Source: Plotosus lineatus (taxonomy: Eukaryota; Chordata; Actinopteri; Siluriformes; Plotosidae). Taken from it: a stretch of DNA of 64,000 nt. How positions within the stretch are numbered: position 1 is the stretch's first letter; every line of letters begins with the position of its first letter. The translations under genes were made by a program, and so were the position numbers. The stretch lies in assembly GCA_024760905.1 (NCBI GenBank), contig CM045729.1:76108550-76172549 (forward strand). The letters run 5' to 3'. The notes below the pieces were generated by a model, which was given only the letters and a program-made list of their open reading frames with translations, searched no databases and was not told the origin of the DNA. Below, piece by piece: positions 1-12,564 of this stretch.

Positions 1-47
<47 letters not shown>
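1..47. repeat. (GT)n microsatellite
   Basis: A pure GT dinucleotide run opens the window and is cut by the window edge, so its true length is unknown. Confidence 0.98.
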
Positions 48-50
<3 letters not shown>

Positions 51-2220
51 TATATATTTTTTCTTCCTTGGGGGTGCCACAGAAAATAATTGAGAAGCAC
101 TGATATAACCACAAATAGTTATCCAGCTATCCAGTGTCATCAAGAAGAAATTGGCTTTCGTTTTGAATCTGATTTCTTTGTAAGTGTATCTGTGGCACTA
201 ACTATTTAAAATGAGCAGTTCCTTCCAGCATTATCAGTTCAGAGCTGATTTTAAAGTGTGTGTGAGTGTTGAGACATGCTGCCTTTTTGCCTGGCTGTTT
301 CATCCTGGTAGTGACGTGAACTAGTTGGATTGATGGGGTATGTGTGATTCATAACATTATCAGTCAGTGCACAAACAACAAGTGCAGAAATTGTGGGAGA
401 AATTATTTTGTTCATAAACCAACTGACAACAGGAAAGCAGAGTTGGTAAAACAATGGGTGCCATTTTCGGTTAACCATTATACACATCTCTGGCAGCATT
501 CTCATAATCAAAGGCACTAAAATGTAAATTTTGCTGTCTCCACAAGAGACATCAATCCCACCCCACGTGTTTGTGGAAACAAACTACTAACCCTAGTGGT
601 TTAGCACACTGCTAGTAATCCACGGGATAAAAGTACCACTTTTGTGCTATTTATGGTCATTTATGTTAAAATATGAATCTATAGCCCTTAAATGTGCATT
701 AACACACATTATGCTGTCAGGTTAGACAATTTTGGGGCACTTCCAGGCAACTTCCTTGTATTTAAGGTAAGATTTGTGTTGCCACTTTCTTCTCTGTCTT
801 GGCAATATAGATTTAAATAAAACTGCCTTCACCCCATTTTTCTCTCAACTTTACTCATATCTAATCCCTACCTATCAAGTATTGCCTTACTTATCACATG
901 ACCACCACCAACCACATGGGGGAGAAAGTATTCACATGCCCCCCTCCGTGACATGCAATGCTAGCCATCTGTCTCTTTTTCGAACTGTGGTGCATGCATA
1001 TTTGGGGGCGGTCTAACACACTCAGAGGGAAAGCGTTATTCCCCCTTGTATGAATGAGCTCAGAGGTGCCCATGACTGGCTCTCGATCGCTGTGAGTGAC
1101 AGTGACGTGTCTTTCAAGAGTATATTCCATACCTCACTCCTGTAAGAGTTCGTCCAGTTAGCTCCCATGGACTCCTCGTCACGGATGGCTGAGACATTAA
1201 ACATAATTCAAACTTGCAATCTCTGGGTTAATAGTCATGCACCTTGTCAATGCGCCACTCTGGAGCCCTGTAAAGCTGTTTCTTGGAAATATCAATTGTT
1301 CAATATAATCCTGAATGGAATTCAATATGAATTGAAATAGTACAACTTGTAATATAACTATCAGTAAGCATGTCCAAAGGTTCAAGCAGAAAGAAGTGTC
1401 AGAATAATCTGAAACATATATTAGTTTATTCTTAACATTGATTGTAGGATGCGGTAATATTCAGGCCGAGCCTATCATAATACGTTAAAGCACTGTGACT
1501 TTTGAAAGTAGCTAATCAATGCTCCTTTCTTTTTTAAAGATGATAAATGCAAACCCATATTGATTTATGGGTGCAGATAGCAATGTTAATGGCTTCCCAT
1601 TAGTTTTTTTAAGTGTTTTAGTTTTGTTTTGTGGGCATGTGTTATTACAAAGAAGCTGTCATAAGAATAAAAGCAAAATTTTAAATCAACCTGAATACAG
1701 GGTAATAATAACACAGAATATCTACTGCACTGAAAAATCCAGGAGACAGCAGAGGGAATGATAATTTGCTGTGACATTCAACAAAATTTATTAATATTTC
1801 AACAGAGATAAAAAGGTAGAATTAATTAAAATCCTTTGGTACTAATCACTTAAGCCCAAACTCTTTGAAAAGATTGTGCAATCGAATGAGAATGTATGAA
1901 GAAACCTGCTGTGTGCATCTTCAATTGGGAACTAATTATTTAATCAAAGAAAATAAAATGCTTTCCAAGCATTGATAAATCAGATATCCAAGAACACTGC
2001 TGTGAAACAAGGAACTGCCTAGGATAAGAAATTTAATTTGAATATCTGAGTCAAACCTTAATAATACCATAGATGTGCCAGAAATGTTTGGCTTCATACA
2101 AGTGTTAACACCAATATATACAATACAGCACTTTAAAAAAAAAACAATGCATTAAGTTATTTATTTATTGTGAATCTGAAGCAACCTGTTTAAAATCCTG
2201 ATTTGAAATAGTTTTCCCAT
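48..2220. other. AT-rich sequence without recognised gene
   Basis: Only short reading frames without family resemblance occur here on either strand. No splice-bounded open stretch, RNA gene or mobile-element signature was recognised. I treat it as intergenic or intronic DNA. Confidence 0.6.
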
Positions 2221-2262
2221 CAATCAATCAATCAAGCAAGCAAGCAATCAATCAATCAATTC
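2221..2262. repeat. (ATCA)n/(AGCA)n tetranucleotide repeat
   Basis: A short interrupted tetranucleotide run (atca units mixed with aagc units). Confidence 0.85.
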
Positions 2263-2582
2263 ATTTACTCATTCTAAAAAAATAATAATAATAAGGTTAG
2301 CCCCAATGGGCAGGTAATGTTAATGTATTCTATTCTTTAGCCAACTCTTAGTAGATGCTTTGGAAATGAGGATGCTAATTGTTGAGGCTTTACAAATCAA
2401 ATTCCTTTAAATTCTTTCTTGATGCATGATTGTTTTTAATGACACATATTCAGTGGGAGATAGATCTGGAATGCGGACAGGCTAATCTAGTACCCACATT
2501 CACATTTACTGTGAATACAAAGAACAACTCGAGTGTAGGTTTCTGTAACAAATTTATTTATTTTTTTTAAGGAACAGGGATA

Positions 2583-2950
2583 TTAGCCCTGTGCCCAATC
2601 CCCAACCCGGAGAAGCCGATGCCTGCTCTTTGTTGGGCTTCTACACGTCGACTTGTTTGCCATGGGTAGCCCTACCAGGAGCTTAAATTCCATCCAACAT
2701 AGCTCTTGGGGGTCATTGAAGCATGCAAGCTCTTTCACTGCGGCAAGGTGGTGGTCCATGAAAAAGTGCTCTGCCAGCAGAAACAGCCCAATCCAGAATC
2801 GCCCTACGATGCACTCCAGATGGCCGAAGAAACCGAGGCCGCCCAAAGGAGACTTGGAGGAGAACAGTTGAGAGGGAGATAAAGGTCTATCTGGGACGTG
2901 TTTCAGCCAACCGATATAAATGGCGGGCTCTATTTGAGGCCTTATGTTCT
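2583..2950 (+). pseudogene. Non-LTR retrotransposon C-terminal remnant
   Basis: Reading the plus strand from about 2820, one frame gives a basic stretch containing RGRPKETWRRTVERE, followed by a region with NRYKWRALFEALCST and a stop at about 2953. Motifs of the form GRPKxTWRRTVE plus a W-rich tail are typical of the extreme C-terminus of LINE ORF2 proteins, and an ACT-rich run follows like a 3' tail. Upstream (2583-2810) is a GC-richer segment of repeat character that I cannot assign. The piece is 5'-truncated, has no reverse-transcriptase core and is certainly inactive. Clade not determined. Confidence 0.45.
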
Positions 2951-2959
2951 ACCTAAGCA

Positions 2960-4263
2960 CAAAGAGGACTACTACTATTACTACAAAGGGCAAAATGTAG
3001 ATTGGCTCTAGCTGTGTTGCTTGAAAAATCAGTGACATTTCTAAAGAAGATATCATATAGATGGTGGCATATGTTGCTTCTAAACATGTATGTTGTTGAT
3101 GATACCTTCACAAAAGTGTGTGTGTTCCCATGTCATGACCACTGACACAGCCCTATAACATCACAGGTGCTGGATTTTGAACTTAGTCTAGTTAGTTCTG
3201 GGTGACCTTTTTTCTCTGTAGGACTCAGAGAAAAAAAAAAGTCGAAAGGATACAGGAAACCATGTCCTAGGGTTCTAAAAACAGTTAATGTGGACACATC
3301 AAACCTCAGCACACGTTTTTTTCTGTCTCAGATATCCTAAACTCAGAGAAATTGGCATCCTGATTGTTGTGGGGGAAAAAAAAAAAGTCTTCTATTTTGG
3401 ATTTGTAGCTTTAAATGATGAATTGTGTGCATTAATGATGGCTTTTTGAAACTGCTCCCAAGCCCATAAGATGTGTTCTTAATTTTATTCCAAACAAGCT
3501 GCCTCAACTTTAGGATTTAAAACAGTAGTAGGATTGGAGAGATAGAAAAGATGGGACACTGGTTCTGAAAGTTCTGTTTAGTGGCTTACTGCCATCTTGG
3601 TTGGCTCAATTTGTGGTTTTAAACTACGTTTGCGACACTCACATGTCAGCATTGTTCCTCTACATGTTTATGGGATCTACACTGATTTTATGGGAGTTCA
3701 CTATCTTTTTTTTTTTTCCATATTTATCATTGACTGTTCTTATCTCTACCTCTTTTCCAATGTTTTTCATCTGAATCCACATCTTACCCACTCATTCATT
3801 TTCACTTAGATCACAATAGACAGCTTCCAGTAAGCTATGGAACTAATATGTGCTTCTTATAAAATATACAGCAGCCATATCTTTTTGAACTCGTACTCTT
3901 TCTAGGGCATCTTACTACACTTAGAGAGAAGCACTAACTGCTGTTGCCTGTGTCCTTTAATTCCCTGAAGTTGAGTGGCATTTTCTGGTTAACAAAGAAG
4001 TTTATCTTGGGTATGACGGTTGGCAAGACAGACTATCGCTGAAGGAGTCCTAAGATCTTCCTAAAATCCCATCAACAAAATATGAGTTATCTACACAATT
4101 TCTTTTTTTTCTTTCTTTTAGACAGCAAAATCCCAAACAATGTTAATAAATGTATGATTTTACTGTTTACTTTCAAGCCCCAAATAAGCACCTGAGGCAT
4201 TATTTGGGTTAGGCACTATTTTTAACAAGATTAGTTAATTGTAACACCCATAATATGTTGAAC
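2960..4263. other. No recognised gene
   Basis: AT-rich DNA with short poly-A and poly-T runs (around 3231, 3375 and 3708). No coding or mobile-element signature was recognised. Confidence 0.6.
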
Positions 4264-4275
4264 AGACAGTAATCA

Positions 4276-4629
4276 GGGGAAGTGGTGGTCTAGTGGTATA
4301 GGGTGCTGGATCGCTGATCCAAAGGTTGGGGGTTCGAGTCCCACGCTCCACAATGTTGTCACTGCAACCCCCCCCCCCCCATGCAGCTAACTGGGTCATC
4401 AAAGGCCGGCCATGTCTGTTACTGTCTATGGTAAGAGGTTCATGTAAAAGAACCATTGCTGACTTTCATAAAGACTAGACTGCAAAGCCATCAACATGAT
4501 TCCTCCCTGCAATGGCCTGGCGAGCTGTGCAGGGTGTACTCTGCCCTTGCCTGGAGTTGGCTGGGATTGGCACCAGCGTCACCGTGACCCTAATTAGGAT
4601 TAAACAGTTACAGAAAATGAACTGAGCTG
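4276..4629 (+). mobile_element. SINE-1A (tRNA head, tail A), with TSD
   Basis: The head resembles a tRNA gene with a pol III A box (tggtctagtgg) and B box (ggttcgagtcc). An unrelated body follows, then tail A, which ends in attaggattaaacagttac and an aactga run. Flanking copies of agacagtaatca at 4264-4275 and 4630-4641 form a 12-bp target-site duplication, which fixes both ends. This is the reference copy of the family, called SINE-1 here. Confidence 0.85.
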
Positions 4630-4664
4630 AGACAGTAATCAAAGGTTTTAACCAGTATTCATTC

Positions 4665-4985
4665 AATTTCTGAACCAGTTCATTCTAATTAGGGTCACGG
4701 GGAGGCTGGTGTCCATCTCAGCTGACTCTGGGAGAGGGCAGATTACACCCTGTAAAGCTCACCAGACCATTGCAGGACAGAAAAACGTTGAACACACGTG
4801 CAGACTATTCTTGACGGAAGCCATCAATGGTTCTTTTACATGCTTCACACCATAGACAGTGAGCAGTGAGAGACATGGCTGGCATTTGGTTGGTTAGCAG
4901 TAACAATCATTGACAGTGGAGCTTGAACCTCTAACCTTGGGATTAATTATCCTGTACCTTACCAGCAGTTCACCAATGCGGCTCA
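4665..4985 (-). mobile_element. SINE-1A, inverted older copy
   Basis: The reverse complement shows the SINE-1 body and tail A. The tail lies on the left (aatttctgaaccagttc) and a decayed tRNA-like head on the right. It lies tail-to-tail with the copy at 4276-4629 and is more diverged. Confidence 0.75.
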
Positions 4986-5094
4986 GGCTTCATTCATTTA
5001 AGATTTTCTATTTAAATTTCACTAATTATAACAAATTGACAACCACTAAAATCATTTCCAAATTAAATTGACATGTCATGAGTCTGAGCTGTCC

Positions 5095-5185
5095 AAGTCC
5101 TACCTTGCCCTCGCCTGGAGTTGGCTGAGATGGCACCAGCCTCCCTGCGGCCTTAATTGGCCTTAAGTGGTTGGAATGTAATGAG
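5095..5185 (+). mobile_element. SINE tail A fragment
   Basis: Only the last ~90 bp of tail A are present (cgcctggagttggctgag, then a decayed ttaattggccttaagtgg). It is a 5'-truncated SINE. Confidence 0.6.
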
Positions 5186-7080
5186 TATTTTAATTAGCAT
5201 TAGCTGAAGTTATAAAAAAAATGTTAACCAACTTGTCTAAGCTTTGATCGAATGAATGGCAAGTAAAGAGGTTTCAACTCAACATGCAGTTTTTTGTTTG
5301 TTTGTTTGTTGGTTGGTTTGTTGTTGTTGTTGTTTTGTTGTTTTTTTTGGGGTATTTTTTGGCAGCATTTTCTTTTTTCCCCATTGTTCATGTACTTCTG
5401 GCAGCACTGTAGAGTACAGTTATAAACAATTCATTAACATATTATAAATGACCTTCTTAAGCATAGAGCAAAGCCATGATGATAACAAATGGGCAGTGTA
5501 CACAAATATCACCCTAATAAATCATGTCGAGAGATGTAAACATGCAGCAGTCTTTTGCTTGCACAGTTTATGAATGGGTGGACAGTGTCTCTCAGTCCCA
5601 TTGTCACTAATATGTAATAAAATTCCCAGCTCAGAATTAACTTTTTCAGAGCTCATTTAAGTCCAGTTGGAGGACAAATTAACTCAAATGGCATCAATGG
5701 AGGGTTTGCTGTGAATAATGAAACTGCGAAGCTGATGTAAAATATTATACTTGCAGCAGAGCACCATTGGCAGGGAGCATGGTTTGGATGGCTGTCCTGT
5801 ACTCTGCCTAGTGTTCAGTCATGCTCACCATAGAAACTCAATAAGCCTGCTATGTCAGGTCACTGAACTGGTGCTGATTGACTGCAGACAAACTTTTGTA
5901 CCTGCTTCCGCTCATGGCTGTAGTTGGGAAATGCAAGGGGGGCATTTATTTTTCTCTGGAGAAAAAGATGATGCCAGCTCCAGGATGCTAATTCATTAAA
6001 AGTTAATAAAAGCTTGAATTGAGTGTGTACATCTTATTCACATGCTTCAGTGATTAGCAGAAACCAGTCGAAACCGTGCTGATTGAAGTCATAACAGTTA
6101 GCATTGTCTTGGTTTGTTGAAGAACATTATGTGCCATTTTATTTATTTATTCATTTATTTACAAAACAAAAACAAAAACAAACAAACAAAAAAATTGATA
6201 TGAACATATATGATTATGTTTCAAATGTGGAAACTTCCTACCACCTCATACAAAAAATATTAGTTGCAGACTCGACTGAAAAAAAAACAAAAAAAAAAAC
6301 AAAAAGCAGTGCAGTGTGTGGTCAAAATCTGTCTGCTAGCTTTACTCACAAACCAAGGATTTATAGAGCCTAATAGTTGGGAATGATTTTGTTGCAAAGA
6401 ACAACTTTAACAGTTCCTAATACAGTATAGTACTCATGGCTGTATGTATATATGGCTGTAACCACATTTGAACACTGAAAATGGAATCTTGAGCTTCACT
6501 CAACTGGAATTGTGCTGAGCCAGACACAGATCAGGCCGAGACAGCAAAATCTCCTTTTGCATATAACTGTTTGAATAAAACTGAAAACTTACCTGACCCA
6601 TGAGAAGAAGCCTTTCACTAAAGAAAAAATTTGTTGCTTCTTTTGCATCAAGCCATTGATTAAATATTGTAGTACTCCAGATACTTGTTGGTTTTCATTT
6701 GCTCCAGATTTTCACCATATCTGCGGATTTTACAGTTAGCCATAGCTCATTTTGGTTAGATAACTCCATTTTTTTTTTTGAAGGGTCTATGGGTCAATTC
6801 CATCAAAAAAAAAAAAAAAAAAAAGACATATCTCTGTTGTACAGTAACAGGTAGTATGGGAAAATACTATAAGAGAGTGACTGCATTTGTGTATATATGT
6901 AGTGGTAAACGTATTTTATGGCTTTCAGCATAACTGGACATCATTCGTTACCAGGAGAAATGCCTGGTCACATGTTTGTTTCACATGCCTATTGCAATCC
7001 ATTTACTGGTAACCTTCAAAGAAGTTTATCAATACTCTGTAATATTTAAAATTAATTAATTCATTCATTCATTCATTACA
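5186..7080. other. No recognised gene
   Basis: AT-rich DNA with simple T/G and A-rich runs (5290-5350, 6160-6195, 6275-6305, 6805-6824). No gene, RNA or transposon was recognised. Confidence 0.6.
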
Positions 7081-7256
<176 letters not shown>

Positions 7257-7508
7257 TTCCTTTTGGCTTTTTCCCTTTTACCCAGGAGTCACCACAGCGA
7301 ATCATCTGATTCGCACGTTTGATTTGGCAGAGGTTTTTACGTTGGATGCCCTTCCTGTCACAACCCTTTTTAGCAAGGGGCAGAAACATGCTGACGACGT
7401 TGCAGCCTACTCTTTAAGAAAGTCAGCAATGGTTCTTTTACATGCCTCTCACCATAGACAGTGAGAGACATGGCCTGCCTTTGATAACCCAGTTAGCTGC
7501 ACTGGGGG
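7257..7508 (-). mobile_element. SINE-1B (tail B), headless
   Basis: On the minus strand this has the SINE-1 body starting at cagtgcagctaactgg, without the tRNA head, followed by tail B. Tail B first matches the 5' region of the RTE LINE (gacaggaagggcatcc then gtaaaaacctctgccaaa). It then jumps to the LINE 3' end (gattcgctgtggtgac). A short AAT array replaces the head at 7507-7536. Confidence 0.75.
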
Positions 7509-7537
7509 AATAATAATAATAATAATAATAATAATAC

Positions 7538-7872
7538 AGTAGGCCCTTGATATTTCTCGGGGGTTCAGTTCTGGCCCCTCCTGTGAATGAATATAATCCG
7601 CGAGTTCTGTATCCGGAAGTAAAACCCCATGTATCGTATTACATGCACGAATGAGCAACCAGAAGTAAATTACTGTGTATCTATTACATGATCTAAAATA
7701 TGCTTCTTAAACACATTCTATAGACTGTCTTACTCATTAATACAGTATTCATGTAGTGAAATGTAGTAATGATTAAGAAAAAAAAAAAACAATTAAATTT
7801 TTACTGTTATATTTATTGATGATAAAATATAAACATTATACAGAATATACTGTTGTAAAGCACTAGTATGGA
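7538..7872 (+). mobile_element. Tigger/pogo-like MITE relic, left part
   Basis: It starts with a terminus of the cagtaggccctyg type, common to pogo/Tigger elements, followed by non-coding AT-rich sequence. Part of it (gaaatgtagtaatgatta at about 7759) recurs near 20655 and 21010. The foldback element at 7873 interrupts it; sequence matching 20755-20830 resumes at about 9060. Confidence 0.45.
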
Positions 7873-8982
7873 AGTCTTTTTCAATTATTATTCCAGTACA
7901 GTATCTAAGTTAATGTTTAGAATGTTTGTGCGTGAGATTTTATGCTCTGTAGCATGTTTAACAAATGACAATGAAAGGATAAACTTTATTACGCTTCATG
8001 TTCTTTTACACTGAATGTGATGTCTCCAAGATGGCACTGCCTAGAGGGCGACATCGCAGAGTTCTCAGAGTCAAATTGTTTCTTTGTTCATTTTAATTTG
8101 TTTTATTTCTTATTTTGTTTGTTCATGTTTTGCACTAAGCTCGTCTATGACCGGTCAACCCTACTACAGCTATGGGATCGGAGTCTTCGGGCAACTAAGC
8201 ATGCTCAACTCCTATCCTGAGCTAATATGCTATGGTAGCTCAATGCTCCAATCTCATAGCTGTAGTAGGGCCGAAAGGTCATAGATGAGCATTGTGCAAA
8301 GCATGAACAAACAAAACAACAAATAAAACAAATCAAAAGAAACAACATGACTCTGAGAATTCCCCCTGGGCTAATTGTTAGCCGGGGTGTGGCTAGCATT
8401 GAGCTATCATAGCATATTAGCTCAAGATAGGAGTTGAAGACTCCGATTTCATAGCTGTAGTTGGGCCGACTGGTCATAGACGAGAATAGTGCAAACATGA
8501 ACAAACAAAACAACAAATAAAACAAATCAAAAGAAAAAAACTGGACTCTGAGAACTCTGCCTGGGCTTATTGTTAGCCGGAGTGCGACTAGCATTGAGCT
8601 ACCATAGTATATTAGCTCAGGATAGTAGTTGAGTGTGCTTAGTTGCCTGGAGACTCCGATTCATAGCTGTAGTAGGGCCGACCAGTCACAGACGAGCATA
8701 GTGCAAGACATGAACAAACAAAACAACTAATAAAACAATTAAAATGAACAAATAAATAATTTGACTCTGAGAACTCTGCAACGTCGCCCCTCTAAGCAGT
8801 GCCATCTTGGAGACGTCACTCCAAGATGTCACTCCAAGTTCAATGTAAAAGGACATGAAGTGTAATAAAGTTTATCCTTTTTGGTATCATTTGTTAAACA
8901 TGCTATAGAACATAAAATCTCACACACAAACATTCTAAACATTAACTTAGATACTGTACTGGAATAATAATTGAAAAAGACT
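7873..8982. mobile_element. Long foldback element with tandem modules
   Basis: The outer ~390 bp (7873-8265 and about 8590-8982) are near-perfect inverted repeats, with outer ends agtctttttc... and ...gaaaaagact. The minus strand also holds two more partial copies of the arm's inner module (about 8240-8380 and 8390-8570), so the module occurs once forward and three times inverted. Each outer arm carries ctccaagatggc, which resembles the YY1-type motif of LINE-1 5' ends. There is no plausible protein. Class is uncertain: a foldback transposon or inverted LINE 5'-UTR monomers. Confidence 0.7.
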
Positions 8983-8989
8983 TTAATAC

Positions 8990-9135
8990 AACAATTCAGA
9001 GGAAACTCTCGTTTATTCAGGAGAAAGTCTTATTTCTTCAGATGAGACATCCAGCGTTTTCTATCGCTTAGCCAGAGAAGATACACATCATTTTAGTGGC
9101 ATCATAGAGCTTAACTGGTAATTAAAGCACACACA
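8990..9135 (+). mobile_element. MITE relic, continuation after foldback
   Basis: The segment around 9070-9125 (agtggcatcatagagctta) matches 20780-20810, where the same family lacks the foldback. It is therefore the right-hand continuation of the relic at 7538-7872. Confidence 0.45.
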
Positions 9136-9138
9136 AAA

Positions 9139-9478
9139 AGAGGCTGTGGTGGCCTAGTGGCATAGGGCACTGGATAGCTGATCCTAAGGTTTGGGGTACG
9201 AGTCCCACTCTCCACAAGGTTGTCACTGTCACAGTGAAGCTAACTGGGTTATCAAAAGCTGGCCATGTCTTTCACTGTCTATGGTGTGATGTTCATATAA
9301 AAGAACCATTGCTGACTTTTGACAATAGTAGGCTGCAAAGCCGTCAGCATGTTTCCACCCTGCGATGGCCTGGCGAGCTGTCCAGGATGTAGTCTGCCCA
9401 CACCCGGAGTCAGCTGGGATTGGCGCCAGCTTCCCCGCAACCCTAATTAGGATTAAGCAGTTACTGAAAATGAATTGA
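9139..9478 (+). mobile_element. SINE-1A
   Basis: tRNA-like head with an A box (tggcctagtgg) and a decayed B box (ggtacgagtcc), SINE-1 body, tail A, and an AAT run at the 3' end. Confidence 0.8.
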
Positions 9479-9973
9479 ACTAATAATAATAATAATAATA
9501 TGTTGTTGTATATTAATCTTCAGGCCAAGTGTTCAACTTTTTGTCTAAAACACTTAAAAGAGTTTTTCAGTCTCTCTTTGAAAGTTATTTGTTAAGGGCC
9601 TTTAAAATATCACAATTATACAGAGTCTCTGCAGATGATTTTTGATATAATCCCAGTGAAGTATCTTGTATCTGCATCCTAATCCATTCCTGGTCAGTAA
9701 TCTATTCACAAAGTCACAGAGTTGCTTTACATTTGATAACATGGAAGCCATCAGGTCTAGATGCTTCTTTTTGTTGATATTTTCTGTACCGTAAAAATCC
9801 AACTGATAAATAGAACAAAACCTGTATACAGTATTGGCTTATGAGTACTGTGTATCACGGCTATTTATAACTCATGGATAGACTTCAATCCTGTTTGGTT
9901 CTGGAATAAAAAAAAAGAAAAAGAGTTAAATGGGAATTTTGAAAAAAAAAATGATCTCAAGAATAAAATAAAG

Positions 9974-9977
<4 letters not shown>
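9479..9977. other. No recognised gene
   Basis: A minus-strand frame at 9602-9802 (66 codons) shows no family resemblance and no splice context. It is probably a chance frame. Confidence 0.55.

Positions 9978-10029
<52 letters not shown>
9978..10029. repeat. (GA)n microsatellite
   Basis: About 26 GA units, pure. Confidence 0.97.
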
Positions 10030-10031
<2 letters not shown>

Positions 10032-10450
10032 AATGAGAGACAGTAATCAGAAGCTATGCTCTAGGTCATCTATCAGCATCAGGCGGGAATTTTGGCTGAC
10101 CCAAGCTTTAAATGGCCCTCACATAATTACCATCATCATTCCGCCATGACCAGAGTCCTTTCAGGCATCGGAAAACAAGGCTGCTTTCTTAGATCCAATC
10201 TACTCTACTTTGTCATTACCGCCCTGCTTCCCATTTTTCTCCAGAAGGACATATTCCAAGTCATAGACAAAAGGTTCCTCGGGCTGTTATCTGGATCACT
10301 GCTATATCTGAAACTGAAGGGCAAATGAACAGATCATTAAATGGTCAAGATCAATGACAGAAAAGCATATGAGAGGAAGGACAGATGAATACTCTAATTT
10401 CAGCAATAGACAGCACAATGTAGAATAATAGTTTATTGTAAATATGTAAT
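10030..10450. other. No recognised gene
   Basis: A 78-codon plus-strand frame at 10092-10328 resembles no family I know. Otherwise featureless. Confidence 0.5.
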
Positions 10451-10454
10451 AAAT

Positions 10455-10770
10455 GGGTAACGTGGTGACATCGTGAACGGCATACCCAGCTCACAGCAAG
10501 AAGGTGCTGGGTTCAAGTCCGGGGCTAGATGTGACAGTTACTATGTGGAGTTTGCATGTTCTTTCCATGTTTGGATTGGTTTACTCCTGATATTCCACTT
10601 TTTTCCCACAGTTGAAACGCATGCAGATTAGGAACTAAAGTGTGAGTGTGAGTGGTTGTGTATGTGTTTTGGCCTTGCAGTAGTTTTGTATGCCGTCCTC
10701 GCCTAGAGTTGGCTGAATCAGGCTTCCATACTCATGCGACCCCAATAGGATTCAGCACACCAGCAAATAA
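10455..10770 (+). mobile_element. SINE-2, old copy
   Basis: A decayed tRNA-like head (ctcacagcaagaaggtgctg, then gggttcaagtcc as B box) is followed by the SINE-2 body (tggagtttgcatgttctttc) and a degenerate tail A (cctagagttggctga). Confidence 0.65.
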
Positions 10771-11055
10771 ATGCATACATTACTATTTGAGTCGATGTCA
10801 AAGTTTGACTTTATTTCATTTGACAACACTTTTACCACTCATTTTATATTCACTACAAATTTAAAGATTTAGCACTGCTTGGGTTTTTGATGATGTCTGT
10901 CTCACACAAAGGATGTAGGACATGGGGGGATGTCTGTTTCCTCTCAGCTGTCGTGTTTCTTGTTTCACATGTGTGGCTTACCAGATTGAAGTCTTAGATT
11001 TCATTAATTAATGTTGCACTTCTGTTCTTTGTCTTCCAGCATGCACGCGCACACA

Positions 11056-11066
11056 GACACACACAC

Positions 11067-11144
<78 letters not shown>
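11056..11144. repeat. (CA)n microsatellite
   Basis: About 40 CA units with one interruption near 11068. Confidence 0.97.
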
Positions 11145-11150
<6 letters not shown>

Positions 11151-11310
11151 CCACATAATCCAATATGCCTCTTTTACACACTTTTGTTAGCTCTGTGAAT
11201 CCAGGGATTACATTAGGCCTCATCTCAAAGGCTTGGTCCAGATCATATTACTACACCATCAGTAAAGAAGTCTATTAAATTAGCTGTCAAAAAACAGCTG
11301 TGAGTGGCAG

Positions 11311-11466
<156 letters not shown>

Positions 11467-11752
11467 GTGAATGTGGGTGGCTGTAGGTCAGCCAGGATGT
11501 GGCATTTGTTGTCTGAGAAAGATTGGATATATGACAAATGGTCTAAAGGTCACAGGTCTTCTTCAAATTATTTGGGTTCAAACACCTCTGCCCCCTTAAA
11601 GTGACCACAGGAAAGCAATCAACTATTGGCACAACCAATCAAAGAGTAATTGGCAATCAAATTTGCCCTCTCCCATGAAGAGAGGGAGGCACTAACCTCC
11701 AGGTCCCTCTCACTTTTGCTGTCCAGCAAAGCAAGAAGAATGATGCATCACA

Positions 11753-11924
<172 letters not shown>

Positions 11925-12490
11925 GGGTGCTCAGATACTTGTTGATATAATCAACACCTGATGCCAAGTGAAAACCTTCAGGAAAGTGGCAAGCTCAAAG
12001 AAAAAATTGGGTGAATCTTCCAATTTCTTAAATCACGTTGGAACAAACAATTTCATCTAATTGATAGCAAAAAAGAAAAGAAAAAAAAATTGTAACAGTG
12101 AAATAGAAACCATGCAAATTAAAAACTTAACATTCAGGTTGGACTGAATTATTTCACATATTGTTACATCACCCACACAACAAATCAAGGAGAAAATACA
12201 CATCCTTATTTCTTGCGTTCTTTTTACATAATTTCTGTACAGCAACGTTTCCTAACAGCTGATTAAAATGTCAAGTATATCAGGAGATATATTTGAGGAG
12301 CATTATCTAATTTGGCAAGATTGCCTAATGGCTGTCTTTCAATTATATTTTAAAACATTCAGTTGAAGAGGGGAAAAATGTCTGAGTGCATCATGCCAGA
12401 AGATACTTGTGAAATTATAGAAAGATTAGGATTAAATTAGATTAGAAAGGTGTACCAAAAAAAAAAAAGATTCAAATGACTGTTTCTTCT
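11925..12490. other. No recognised gene
   Basis: AT-rich. A 62-codon minus-strand frame (12057-12245) has no recognisable family. Confidence 0.55.
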
Positions 12491-12491
12491 T

Positions 12492-12492
12492 A

Positions 12493-12564
<72 letters not shown>
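12492..12564. repeat. (AAT)n microsatellite
   Basis: About 24 AAT units sit exactly where the tRNA-like head of the following SINE-1A should be. Confidence 0.95.

Noticed and set aside
2221..2262. CRISPR-like spaced repeat
   Set aside because: It is a simple tetranucleotide run without spacers, in a eukaryotic context.
4276..4360. tRNA gene at the head of SINE-1
   Set aside because: A and B boxes are present but acceptor and anticodon stems do not pair, and the same head recurs with SINE bodies and target duplications.
10980..11040. Splice acceptor tttgtcttccag before 11041
   Set aside because: The downstream sequence is a CA microsatellite with no sensible reading frame.
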